A DNA stretch of 52,657 nt, taken from contig DASUBV010000273.1 of NCBI GenBank assembly GCA_035763085.1, positions 1 through 52,657 of the forward strand, in the 5' to 3' direction. Of the stretch, positions 39,162 through 47,224 are shown in pieces (positions within the stretch are counted from its first letter, which is position 1; each line of letters begins with the position of its first letter). Source of the stretch: DASUBV01 sp035763085 (GTDB taxonomy: Bacteria > Actinomycetota > Actinomycetes > Streptosporangiales > Streptosporangiaceae). The notes beneath the pieces were generated by a model. That model ran no database searches and had not been told where the DNA came from. It saw nothing but the letters and a program-made list of their open reading frames with translations. The position numbers were made by a program, and so were the translations under genes.

Positions 39162-39881
39162 TCAGGCTGGTGCGCCGGGTCCGGGCTCCCGCAGTAGCGC
39201 CTCGGCGACGGCCAGGTCACCGGGGTAGGTGACCTTGAGGTTGCGCTCGCTGCCCGGCACCGCGCCGATCGGGATGTCCGGAAGGTAGCGGCGCACCACC
39301 CCGCAGTCGTCGGTGGCGCTGACCGCCGCGAAGCCCGGATCGGCCGCGGCCAGCTCGTAGGCGCGCGCGATCACCGACAGCCGGAACCCCTGCGGGGTCT
39401 GGCACCGGGCCAGCGTGGCGCGCGGCAGCACCCGGCCCAGCACGGTGCCGTCGGTCTCGACGATCGTGTCGGCCGTGGGCACCACCACGCCGACGGCCTG
39501 CCAGGTGCCCAGCGCTGTCACGCAGTCCGCGATGATCCGCTGGTCCACCAGCGGCCGGGCAGCGTCGTGGAACAGGACGTTGCAGTCCGCCGCGGCGGCG
39601 GCCGCGATGGCGGCGATGGCCTGCCGGGTGGAGTCCGACCGGGCGGTCCCGCCGGCCACCACGGCGCTCAGCTTGCCGTACTCGCGCAGGTCCGCCGCCG
39701 TGGCGGCGGTGCGGCCGGCCGGCGTGACGACCAGCACGTCATCCACCGCCGGCGCCTGGTCGAAGGCCGCCACGCAGTGCTCCAGCAGGGACCGGCCGGC
39801 CAGCAGCCGGTGCTGCTTGGGCATGCTCCCGCCGAACCGGCTGCCGCTGCCGCCGGCCAGCACCACAGCGACTGTCCGCAT
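39162..39881 (-). CDS. ispD: IspD/TarI family cytidylyltransferase
   Basis: A 239-residue enzyme with the IspD pattern: AVVLAGGSGSRFGGSMPKQHRLLAGRSLLEH (nucleotide loop), AGGTARSDSTRQAI, VLFHDAARPLVD, RCQTPQGFRLSV and ATDDCGVV. IspD activates methylerythritol 4-phosphate with CTP in isoprenoid synthesis. The same fold includes TarI, which makes CDP-ribitol for teichoic acids. It is not next to ispF, the usual actinobacterial partner, but is next to a CDP-alcohol operon, so a TarI-like role is a real alternative. It is transcribed alone on the minus strand and ended by a clear hairpin. Confidence 0.82.
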   Translation of the reverse strand: MRTVAVVLAGGSGSRFGGSMPKQHRLLAGRSLLEHCVAAFDQAPAVDDVLVVTPAGRTAATAADLREYGKLSAVVAGGTARSDSTRQAIAAIAAAAAADCNVLFHDAARPLVDQRIIADCVTALGTWQAVGVVVPTADTIVETDGTVLGRVLPRATLARCQTPQGFRLSVIARAYELAAADPGFAAVSATDDCGVVRRYLPDIPIGAVPGSERNLKVTYPGDLAVAEALLREPGPGAPA

Positions 39882-40070
39882 GAGCGGACCCTACCGGCCG
39901 GCTGTGCTTGCCCCGCTCCCCGGCGTCGTGCCTGCGAGGCGCCGCCTTCCCTCGTCGCGGGCTCCTCAGTCCAGGCGGCGCCGGCCCGCCGCCGGCTCGC
40001 TGTGCCTGCCCGCTCCCCGGCGCTGCCTGGGCAGCGCCGGCAATGGGCCTGGTTTTGGCGCCGGGGTAAA

Positions 40071-40228
40071 TGAGCAGTGTTTGAGGTAAGCACTGTGGTT
40101 GGTGAGCAATGTGTTTGGCGAGCAGCGTGTCAGGGGCCACTGTTGACCAAGAACCGGGTTTAGCAAGCCCGTGTTAGCAAGCCCCGTGTGAGCTAGCACG
40201 GTGTTTGGCGAGCACCGGGTTTAGCAAG
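40071..40228. repeat. Degenerate 16-bp tandem repeat array
   Basis: A stretch with lower GC than its surroundings, built from imperfect copies of about 16 bases with consensus GAGCAccGTGTTTgGC. Clear copies are 40104-40119 (GAGCAATGTGTTTGGC), 40194-40209 (TAGCACGGTGTTTGGC) and 40210-40225 (GAGCACCGGGTTTAGC); partial ones fill 40071-40103, 40120-40131 and 40155-40193. The copies touch each other, so this is not a CRISPR. It lies in the 459-base gene-free stretch between the cytidylyltransferase gene and the operon starting at 40341, otherwise empty. Confidence 0.6.
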
Positions 40229-40340
40229 AGCTGAATACTTGAGTTCTCAGCAGCTACCGTTCTGAGTAACAACGGAGGATCCGATCGGCGCAGGGCGCAG
40301 CGGGCCGGCGAGCAGGCCGGCCGAGGGGCCCGCCGGCGGC

Positions 40341-41879
40341 ATGCTCGGCGGCGTACCCGCAGGCCCCGCCGGGGCCGGCGGGACGCTCGCCGATGTCGTC
40401 GGCGACCTGCACGCCAGGCTGATCCGCTGGACGGCCCGGCAGGCCCTGGCTGCTACCTCGGTCACCGGCATCTCGCTGGCCCTCGGGATCTGCGCCGCCG
40501 CCTGGTTCTCGGCAGGCAGCCGGGCGGCCGAGCTCAACGGGTGCCTGGCGCTGAGCGCCAGCTACCTGGCGGCCTTCGCGGCTCGCGAGATCGCGGGCGA
40601 GGCGGCCCGCGGCAGGGGGCGCGCGGCCTGGGTGGTGACCCTGGGCACCCGGCTGTGCGACATCGCGGCCCTGGCCGGCCTGGCCCTGGGCGCCCTGGCC
40701 GAGGGCTGGCCCGGGCTGTGGCCGCTCGCGGTCACGGTACTGGCCCTGGTGGCGGTCCGCGAGACCATGACGGCGTGCAGTGGCCCGGTGCGGTTCGGCG
40801 ACAGCCCGGCCGGGCGCGCGGCGGCGGCCGCGCTGGCCATGCCCGCGGGCGGGCGGGTGCTGCTGATCGTGGCGACCGCGCCGATCTGGGGTCCCCGCGC
40901 CAGCCTGCTCGTGCTGCTGGACTGGGGGATCATCGCTGTCGGCTACGGCATCGGCAGCGGGACCGCGGCGCGGCGGCGGGACCGCCGTGCGCCGCGTGAG
41001 CGCCCCGAGCGCAGCGAGCCGGGCGGGCTGGCGGTCCTGCTGCAGCCGGCCCGGCCGCCGGAGCGCGCCGAGGCGAAGGCCGGGCCTGCCGGGCAGCAGC
41101 CGATCCACGTGCTGCGGATGGAACTCGCCCCGCCGCCGCGCGGGCTCAGCTTGGGCGACCTCGCCCCGGCGGGCGACCTGGCGAGCCCGGCGGACACCGG
41201 TGCGGCCGCGTCCCCCGCCGGGGGCGAGCCCGGCCCGGCGGCCGCCGCGGCCGCCGCGCAGCGCCAGGCCATGGTGCTGCGCTGCCGCGACGATGGCGCC
41301 ATCGCCCGCTGGCTCGGCGCGCTCGTGCGCGGCCAGCTGATGCCGCTGCCGCCTGCGCTGCTGGCCCTGGCGGCGGTGGCGATGATGGCGCACCTGGGCC
41401 TGCGTGACCTGCCCGGCCTGCTCATCCTGGCCCCGGCGCTGATCATGCTGGTGGCCGCGCCCGGCTCCAGCCACCCGCACGGCGGCCGGCTCGACTGGCT
41501 GGCACCGGCCGTTCTGCAGGCCGCGCAGTACACCTACATCTGGGCGCTCGGCACGGCCGCCGGCGTGCCCGGGCCGGTCGTCTTCGCGCTGTGCGCGGTG
41601 ATCGCGGTGCACTACGCCGACCTCAGCTCGGCCAGCTCGCCGGTGCTGCCGGCGTCGCGCCGCGCCTGGCCCCTGCTGGCCAGGATGACCCCCGGCCGGG
41701 GCGCTTGCGAGCGCGGCGCCTGGCTGGGCTGGGACGGCCGGATGATTATCTGCGGGCTGGGCGCTGCCATGGGGATCGCCGTGTTCGCCTACCTCGCCGT
41801 GGCGGCGTATCTTGGTGTGCTCATCTGCTGGAAATTCATGACAAGTTCGCATGGGGTTGCGGAAGGAGACCGCCGGTGA
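40341..41879 (+). CDS. Polytopic membrane protein of unknown function (DUF5941-like)
   Basis: 512 residues from ATG 40341. Two membrane blocks (about 45-200 and 330-500) flank a Pro/Ala/Arg-rich loop (about 210-315). The first block has ARLIRWTARQALAATSVTGISLALGICAAAWFS, like the start of a CDP-alcohol phosphotransferase-type membrane domain, but the catalytic DxxDG motif is absent. It may be a degenerate or partner protein; similarity to DUF5941 proteins is from memory. The stop overlaps the next start (GTGA). A good GGAGG (40274-40278) lies 5 bases before an in-frame ATC at 40284, so translation may start upstream of the ATG. It is the first gene of a coupled five-gene operon. Confidence 0.72.
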   Translation: MLGGVPAGPAGAGGTLADVVGDLHARLIRWTARQALAATSVTGISLALGICAAAWFSAGSRAAELNGCLALSASYLAAFAAREIAGEAARGRGRAAWVVTLGTRLCDIAALAGLALGALAEGWPGLWPLAVTVLALVAVRETMTACSGPVRFGDSPAGRAAAAALAMPAGGRVLLIVATAPIWGPRASLLVLLDWGIIAVGYGIGSGTAARRRDRRAPRERPERSEPGGLAVLLQPARPPERAEAKAGPAGQQPIHVLRMELAPPPRGLSLGDLAPAGDLASPADTGAAASPAGGEPGPAAAAAAAQRQAMVLRCRDDGAIARWLGALVRGQLMPLPPALLALAAVAMMAHLGLRDLPGLLILAPALIMLVAAPGSSHPHGGRLDWLAPAVLQAAQYTYIWALGTAAGVPGPVVFALCAVIAVHYADLSSASSPVLPASRRAWPLLARMTPGRGACERGAWLGWDGRMIICGLGAAMGIAVFAYLAVAAYLGVLICWKFMTSSHGVAEGDRR

Positions 41880-42619
41880 TCGGCATGGTTCTTGCGGCAG
41901 GAGCGGGACGGCGCCTGCGACCCGACACCGACAACCTCCCCAAGGCGCTGGTGCCGGTAGCTCCGGACACCACGATCCTGGACATCGCGCTGCGCAACCT
42001 CGCCGCGGTCGGGCTGACCGACGTCGCGGTCGTCGTCGGGTACGCCGCCGACGCCGTCACCAGCCGGGTGACCGACCTGGAGAAGCGGCACGGCGTCACC
42101 CTCGAGCTGGTGCATAACGACCGGGCCGAGGAGTGGAACAACGCTTACTCACTGTGGCTGGCCCGCGAGCACTTCGGCCAGGGCGTGCTGCTGGTCAACG
42201 GCGACACTGTGCATCCGGTCAGCGTGGAGCGCACGCTGCTGGCGGCACAGCAGGCCGGCGGCGAGACGGACCTGATCCTCGCCCTGGACGCGGTGAAGAA
42301 GCTCGCGGAGGAGGAGATGAAGGTCATCGTCGATGACCGCGGGCTGGTCACGCGGATTACCAAGCAGATGGACCCCGCGGACGCCGGCGGCGAGTACATC
42401 GGGGCCACGCTCATCCAGGGCCGCGCCGCGGTCCCGCTGGCGGACGCCCTGGAGACCACCTGGCGCCGCGACCCCGGCCTGTACTACGAGGACGGGTACC
42501 AGGAACTGGCCGACCGCGGCGGCGCGGTGGCCGTGGCCCCCATCGGTGAAGTCGAGTGGGTCGAGGTTGATGACCACCGCGACCTGCAGCGGGCCCGGGA
42601 GATCGCGCCGCGCTGCTAG
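41876..42619 (+). CDS. NTP transferase, phosphocholine/inositol-phosphate cytidylyltransferase-like
   Basis: GTG 41876 overlaps the previous stop and follows GGAAGGAG; 247 residues. It is a sugar-nucleotidyltransferase-fold enzyme: GMVLAAGAGRRLRPDTDNLPKALVPV (nucleotide loop and Lys), VVVGYAAD, NNAYSLWLAREHF and VNGDTV with the metal Asp. The NNxYSL motif is shared with LicC (CTP:phosphocholine) and the archaeal/thermophile inositol-1-phosphate cytidylyltransferases. It should therefore make a CDP-activated alcohol. The CDP-alcohol phosphotransferase two genes downstream would use that product. The alcohol is unknown; glycerol-1-phosphate from the dehydrogenase in between would be one candidate. 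Confidence 0.84.
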   Translation: MIGMVLAAGAGRRLRPDTDNLPKALVPVAPDTTILDIALRNLAAVGLTDVAVVVGYAADAVTSRVTDLEKRHGVTLELVHNDRAEEWNNAYSLWLAREHFGQGVLLVNGDTVHPVSVERTLLAAQQAGGETDLILALDAVKKLAEEEMKVIVDDRGLVTRITKQMDPADAGGEYIGATLIQGRAAVPLADALETTWRRDPGLYYEDGYQELADRGGAVAVAPIGEVEWVEVDDHRDLQRAREIAPRC

Positions 42620-42717
42620 GGTCCGCCGCCGGACGGTGCCGGACGTGCGCGCAGGTGCACTAGTCTCGCGATTGGCCGCCCGGCCCCTGCTGCTTCATGT
42701 GCTGGACAAGGAGACCC

Positions 42718-43770
42718 ATGCCGCTGCTGGCCCGGATGCTCGCCGCGCCGATGGTGATCGACGTGCGCCCCGGCGCGGTAGCCAGCCTGGGTAATGTCCT
42801 GGCCGACCGGCGGATCGCCACGTCGGGCCGGGTGGCGGTCGCCGTCGGGCCGAGCCAGGGCGACAGCATCGCGGCCGAGCTGGAGATCGATGGCGCCGAG
42901 ATCTTCCGGGTGGCCGACGGCACCCACGACACCGCCGTCCGGCTCGGCAAGCGGCTGCGGGCCGGGCACTACGAGGCGCTGGCCGGGATCGGCGGCGGCC
43001 GGACCATCGACGTGACCAAGTTCGCCGCCAACATGGCCGGCATCCCGATGATCGCCGTGGCGACCAACCTGGCCCATGACGGCATCGCCTCGCCCACCAG
43101 CTCCCTGGAGCATGAGTCGGGCAAGGGCTCCTACGGGGTGATGATGCCGGTCGCGGTGCTGGTTGACCTGGACCGGGTCCGCTGCGCGCCGCAGCCGCTG
43201 GCCACCGCGGGCATCGGCGACATGATCGCCAACCTGTCGGCCGTGGCCGACTGGGAGCTGTCCGCCGCCGCGACGGGCGAGCACGTGGACGGGCTGGCCG
43301 CCGCGATGGCGCGGTCCGCGGCCCAGGCTGTGCTGCACCAGCCCGGCGATGCCCGGTCCGATGAGTTCCTCACCATGCTCGCCGAGGCCCTGATCCTGTC
43401 GGGCCTGGCGAGCGCGGTCGCCGGGTCCACCCGGCCGGCCAGCGGCGGCGATCACGAGATCATGCACGCCATCGACCAGCTGTACCCGGGCACCGCGAGC
43501 CACGGCGAGCTGGCCGGGGTCGGCGCGCTGTTCTGCTCGTTCCTGCGCGGCGACGAGCACCAGCAGCGCCTGATGTCGGACTGCCTGAGCCGGCACGGCC
43601 TGCCGCGCTCGCCCGCCGACCTCGGCATGTCGCATGCCGACTTCGTCAAGGCGGTGGCCTTCGCGCCGGAAACCCGGCCCGGCCGCTACACCATCCTGGA
43701 GCACCTCGCGCTGACCGAGGCGCAGATCGCTGACCGAGTGGAGGAGTATGCCAGGGCCATCGCTGGCTGA
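42718..43770 (+). CDS. sn-glycerol-1-phosphate dehydrogenase family enzyme (EgsA/AraM-like)
   Basis: ATG 42718 follows AAGGAG with 5-base spacing; 350 residues. It is a metal- and NAD(P)-dependent iron-type alcohol dehydrogenase fold: AGIGGGRTIDVTKFAAN (dinucleotide site), ATNLAHDGIASPTSS, then the metal-ligand regions GIGDMIANLSAVADWEL, SGGDHEIMHAIDQL and ASHGELAGVGAL. Archaea use such enzymes to make sn-glycerol-1-phosphate for their lipids; Bacillus AraM makes the same compound. In this operon it would supply a polyol phosphate to the cytidylyltransferase. The next gene overlaps its end by 23 bases. Confidence 0.86.
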   Translation: MPLLARMLAAPMVIDVRPGAVASLGNVLADRRIATSGRVAVAVGPSQGDSIAAELEIDGAEIFRVADGTHDTAVRLGKRLRAGHYEALAGIGGGRTIDVTKFAANMAGIPMIAVATNLAHDGIASPTSSLEHESGKGSYGVMMPVAVLVDLDRVRCAPQPLATAGIGDMIANLSAVADWELSAAATGEHVDGLAAAMARSAAQAVLHQPGDARSDEFLTMLAEALILSGLASAVAGSTRPASGGDHEIMHAIDQLYPGTASHGELAGVGALFCSFLRGDEHQQRLMSDCLSRHGLPRSPADLGMSHADFVKAVAFAPETRPGRYTILEHLALTEAQIADRVEEYARAIAG

Positions 43771-44521
43771 CCTGAAGGCCCAGGGCCAGCCACAGGCGGT
43801 GCTGGACCGCCTCAACGATGAGCACTGGGCCGGGCGCGTGTACATGCGCAAGATCTCGCCTCGCGCCACCTGGATCTTCGCCCGGCTCGGCTGGTCACCC
43901 AACGCCGTCACCCTGGCCTACATCGCCTGCGGCATCGCCGCCGGGGTGGTCATCGCCATCGGCGGGCTGCCCAGCGCGATCGGCGGCGCGGTGCTGATCC
44001 AGGGCTACCTGCTGTTCGACTGCTGCGACGGCGAGCTGGCCCGGTGGAGCAAGCGGACCTCGGCCACCGGTGTCTACCTCGACCTGATCGGCCACTATCT
44101 CGGCGAGGCCGCGCTGCTGGTCGGCCTGGGCGTGCGCGCCCAGGGTCACCTGACCACCTCCGGCACCTACATCACCGCCGGGCTGGCCGCCGCCCTGCTG
44201 GCCATGATCGTCAAGGCCGAGACCGACAACGTGATCGTGGCCCGGGCCAAGGAGGGCCTGCCTGCCGCCATCGCCAACGAGGCGCTGCAGCCCCGCGGCG
44301 GCGGCATCGCCCTGGCCCGGCGGCTGGCCAGCGTGCTGCGCCTGCACCGCATCACCCACGCCGTGGAACTGTCGCTGCTCATCCTGCTGGCGGCGATCGC
44401 CGACGAGATCCGCGGCGGGCTGCTGGCCACCCGGGTGCTGCTGGTGGCCTGCCTGGCCGTCGCCGCGCTCATGGTCGTCGCGCACCTGGGCGCCATCGTG
44501 GCCTCCCGGCGGCTGCGATGA
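43748..44521 (+). CDS. CDP-alcohol phosphatidyltransferase family membrane enzyme, altered motif
   Basis: A 257-residue membrane protein starting at ATG 43748 inside the previous gene. The first membrane helix follows an amphipathic N-terminus (ARLGWSPNAVTLAYIACGIAAG). The family signature is D91xxD94G95xxA98R99 then G108xxxD112, but the fourth acidic position, normally Asp, is H116 (YLDLIGHYLGE). That residue is the proposed general base in family structures, so either the base is His or the site differs. These enzymes move a phospho-alcohol from a CDP carrier to an acceptor alcohol. Its likely donor comes from 41876-42619 in the same operon. Confidence 0.87.
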   Translation: MPGPSLADLKAQGQPQAVLDRLNDEHWAGRVYMRKISPRATWIFARLGWSPNAVTLAYIACGIAAGVVIAIGGLPSAIGGAVLIQGYLLFDCCDGELARWSKRTSATGVYLDLIGHYLGEAALLVGLGVRAQGHLTTSGTYITAGLAAALLAMIVKAETDNVIVARAKEGLPAAIANEALQPRGGGIALARRLASVLRLHRITHAVELSLLILLAAIADEIRGGLLATRVLLVACLAVAALMVVAHLGAIVASRRLR

Positions 44522-45375
44522 AGCTGTCCTGCGTCATCCTCACCATGGGCAACCGCCCGGCCGAGCTGGAGCGGGCCATCCAGAGCACCGAGGCCCTGCG
44601 CGGCGACGGGATGGAGGTCGTCGTCGTCGGCAACGGGGCCGATGTGCCGGCCGTGCCGACCGGGGTGATCACCCTCCGGCTGCCGGAGAACGTCGGCATC
44701 CCGGCCGGCCGCAACGCCGGTGTCGAGGCCTGCAGCGGGGACGTCGTGCTGTTCCTCGACGACGATGGCTGGTACCCCGACGCCGGCCTGGCCGAGCACG
44801 TGGCCAGCCGGTTCACCGCCGACCCGAAGCTGGCCGTGCTCGCCTTCCGCGTCGTCGACCCCGACGGCGGGCCCGGCGCGCGCTGGCACGTGCCCCGGGT
44901 CGGGTCCGGCGATGCCACCCGGTCCTCCGAGGTCACCACCTTCAGCGGCGGGGCGTGCGCGATGCGCCGGTCGGCCTTCCAGGAAGTAGGCGGGCTGCCC
45001 GGTGCATTCTTCTTCATGCACGAGGAGATCGACATCGCCTGGCGGCTGATGGACCACGGCTACCGGATCGAGTACGACGCAGCCGCCCGGATGTGCCACC
45101 CGCCGGTGCCCAACAGCCGGCACGCGGGCTTCTACCGGATCGAGGCCCGCAACCGGGTCCTGCTGGCCCGGCGGAACCTGCCGTGGCCGCTGGCAGCGCT
45201 GTTCCTGGCCGACTGGCTCGCGATCACCGTGGCCCGCGAGCGCTCCCTCGCCCCGCTGCGCGAGTGGCTGGCCGGCTTCGCCGAGGGCTGGCGCACGGAC
45301 TCCGGCCCCCGCAAGCCCATCTCCCTGCGCACCATCTGGCGCATGACCCGCCTAGGCCGCCCGCCGGTCATCTGA
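44518..45375 (+). CDS. Glycosyltransferase family 2 (rhamnosyltransferase-like)
   Basis: ATG 44518 overlaps the previous stop (ATGA); 285 residues. The GT-A fold is shown by MKLSCVILTMGNRPAELERAI, PENVGIPAGRNAG, the metal-binding VVLFLDDDGWYPD, FSGGACAMRRSAF and HEEIDIAWRLMDHGY. It has no strong membrane helix apart from a hydrophobic LPWPLAALFLADWLAI near residue 220. It probably glycosylates the product of the CDP-alcohol enzyme. Last gene of the operon. Confidence 0.9.
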   Translation: MKLSCVILTMGNRPAELERAIQSTEALRGDGMEVVVVGNGADVPAVPTGVITLRLPENVGIPAGRNAGVEACSGDVVLFLDDDGWYPDAGLAEHVASRFTADPKLAVLAFRVVDPDGGPGARWHVPRVGSGDATRSSEVTTFSGGACAMRRSAFQEVGGLPGAFFFMHEEIDIAWRLMDHGYRIEYDAAARMCHPPVPNSRHAGFYRIEARNRVLLARRNLPWPLAALFLADWLAITVARERSLAPLREWLAGFAEGWRTDSGPRKPISLRTIWRMTRLGRPPVI

Positions 45376-45414
45376 GCCGACCAGCGTCTGCCCGAGCCAG
45401 TACGCGGGATGTCA

Positions 45415-45456
45415 CCGGCCCGGCTCCGGCGCGGTGCTGGCCCGTCGCCGGGCCGG
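45415..45456. terminator. Possible bidirectional terminator
   Basis: CCGGCCCGG (45415-45423) pairs perfectly with CCGGGCCGG (45448-45456) across 24 bases, in the short space between the convergent GT2 and LytR-CpsA-Psr genes. The loop is long for a terminator. Confidence 0.35.
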
Positions 45457-45516
45457 GACAGACGGCTGGTGGCTGAGCGCCCGGAGCAGGGCCGGGCGGA
45501 AGCCCCAGCTCGCCGG

Positions 45517-47013
45517 CTACGCCCCGTCAGGCCCGGAGAACGCGCTCTGGTCGTGGCAGATCTTGGTGTTGCCGGTGATGCCGCCGTAGGTCTTGGTCAG
45601 GTCCGAGGTGGACGGCGGCGTCGTCTTGAACTCGGTGAACGTGGAGCCCAGGATCAGCTCGACCGTGCCCGGCGTGAGCGTGGCGTTGTGCAGGATCTCG
45701 GACTGGCTGGCCGGGACCTTGCTCTTGACCAGCTCGGCGGCCGGCTTGTCGGCCGCCGAGGCGTACTCCACTACCGACTTGGTGTAGTTGAAGTTGTCCG
45801 CCTCGCCGGTGCCGACCACGTTGAAGCCGCGCTCGCTCAGCGCGTTGGCGGCCCCGGCGGCCTGCTGGTTGATGCCCGAGCCGTTCAGGATCTTCACACT
45901 GACCTGCGCCGGCTTGACGGAGGTCAGGGTCGCGGCGGGCTTCTTGGCCTTGGTGGGCAGCTTGGTGTCGTGCGCGACCGCCGAGAACAGCGTCGCGGCC
46001 TCGGGCGTGAACTGCACCCAGTTGGGGTTCCCGGTGTAGGTCATCGTGGGGACCTCGACGAACTGCACGTTCTTGCTGGCCAGGTCCTTCGCGCCCTCGG
46101 CGATGGTGAGCATCCGGGACTGGCTGAGGGCGGTGTCAGTGGTCATGTTCTGCGCCACGTCGCCGATCACCGTGGTCAGCTTGGCGGGGCTGGTCAGCAG
46201 CCCGCTCTTCTCGATGCCCTGCAGCAGCGCGGCCATCAGGAACTGGTCACGCTGGATCCGCTGCAGGTCCGAGCCCTCGCCCAGGTCCTCCCGGGTCCGC
46301 CAGAAAGCCAGGGCCTGCGCGCCGTGAATGTGATGGCGCCCGGCCTTCAGCTTCAGGCCCGACATCGGGTCATCGACGGGGGCGGGCAGGCAGACGGTGA
46401 CGCCGCCGAGGTCATTGATGACCTTCTCGAAGCCGATGAAGTTCAGCTCGACGAAGTCATCAATGTGAATGTGGGTCTGCTCGATGATCGTCTTCATCAG
46501 GCAGCCGGGACCGCCGTTGGCGAAGGTGGTGTTGATCTGCTCGACCTGCTCCAGGTCCTCGTTCTGGCCGGGGCCGCCCGCCTCCGGCGTGCAGGCGTAG
46601 ATCGGGACGACCGAGTCACGGGGGAAGCTGAGCACCGTCGCGCGGCCGGCGCCGGGCGCGATGTGCAGGACCATCACGGTGTCGGACCGCTGCCCGGATG
46701 CCTGACCGCCGATCTTGGCGTTAATGCCCTTGCGGGTGTCCGAGCCGATCAGCAGGATGTTGACGGCGTGCGGGTCCGGGGGCGGTTCCTTGATGCCCTT
46801 GAGGTCACCGGAGACGTCGACTCGCTTGATGCTGTCCCACACCGACCGGTACTTGGCGTAGGCATAGAGCGAGCCCCCGACGAGCGTGAGCGCCACAACC
46901 CCGGCCAGGACGCCGGTGACGACCCACGTGCGGGATCGCCGTCCGCCGCGCTTGCCGCGCCGCCCTCTCGGGTCTTGCCATCCGTTATCGGCGGGCTCGT
47001 CGTAATGACGCAT
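45517..47013 (-). CDS. LytR-CpsA-Psr (LCP) family wall-polymer ligase with LytR_C domain
   Basis: 498 residues from ATG 47013. A basic cytosolic tail (RGRRGKRGGRRSR), one membrane helix (WVVTGVLAGVVALTLVGGSLYAYA) and an extracellular LCP domain: NILLIGSDTRKG, RSDTVMVLHIAP, VLSFPRDSVV, INTTFANGGPGCLMKTIIE, FIGFEKVINDLGGVTVCLP, AFWRTREDLGEGSDLQRIQRDQ. After about residue 365 comes a LytR_C domain (VSVKILNGSGINQQAAGAANALSERGF). LCP enzymes transfer polyprenyl-phosphate-linked glycopolymers onto peptidoglycan. Its place beside the CDP-alcohol operon supports a wall-polymer role for that operon. Confidence 0.93.
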   Translation of the reverse strand: MRHYDEPADNGWQDPRGRRGKRGGRRSRTWVVTGVLAGVVALTLVGGSLYAYAKYRSVWDSIKRVDVSGDLKGIKEPPPDPHAVNILLIGSDTRKGINAKIGGQASGQRSDTVMVLHIAPGAGRATVLSFPRDSVVPIYACTPEAGGPGQNEDLEQVEQINTTFANGGPGCLMKTIIEQTHIHIDDFVELNFIGFEKVINDLGGVTVCLPAPVDDPMSGLKLKAGRHHIHGAQALAFWRTREDLGEGSDLQRIQRDQFLMAALLQGIEKSGLLTSPAKLTTVIGDVAQNMTTDTALSQSRMLTIAEGAKDLASKNVQFVEVPTMTYTGNPNWVQFTPEAATLFSAVAHDTKLPTKAKKPAATLTSVKPAQVSVKILNGSGINQQAAGAANALSERGFNVVGTGEADNFNYTKSVVEYASAADKPAAELVKSKVPASQSEILHNATLTPGTVELILGSTFTEFKTTPPSTSDLTKTYGGITGNTKICHDQSAFSGPDGA

Positions 47014-47224
47014 AACTCCCCGGTGCCAGTCGTTTACAGCCTGTCAACAGGCCGGGTGGGCAGGGTCGCGCGCCATGCTAGTTGGTCTTACCGGGAGGAA
47101 CGCCCCGAGCGGGCAAAGATCCTGGAATAAAGGGGTAAGCCGACAGTAATCTCTCGCCTGCCGCGCATGCTGCGGCAGCGCCGGGCAAGCCCGCTGCCGC
47201 GGATAATACTGGCCCGGAGGGTAC

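Noticed and set aside
40071..40228. CRISPR-like array
   Set aside because: Units are adjacent and degenerate with no unique spacers of constant length, and no cas genes are near.
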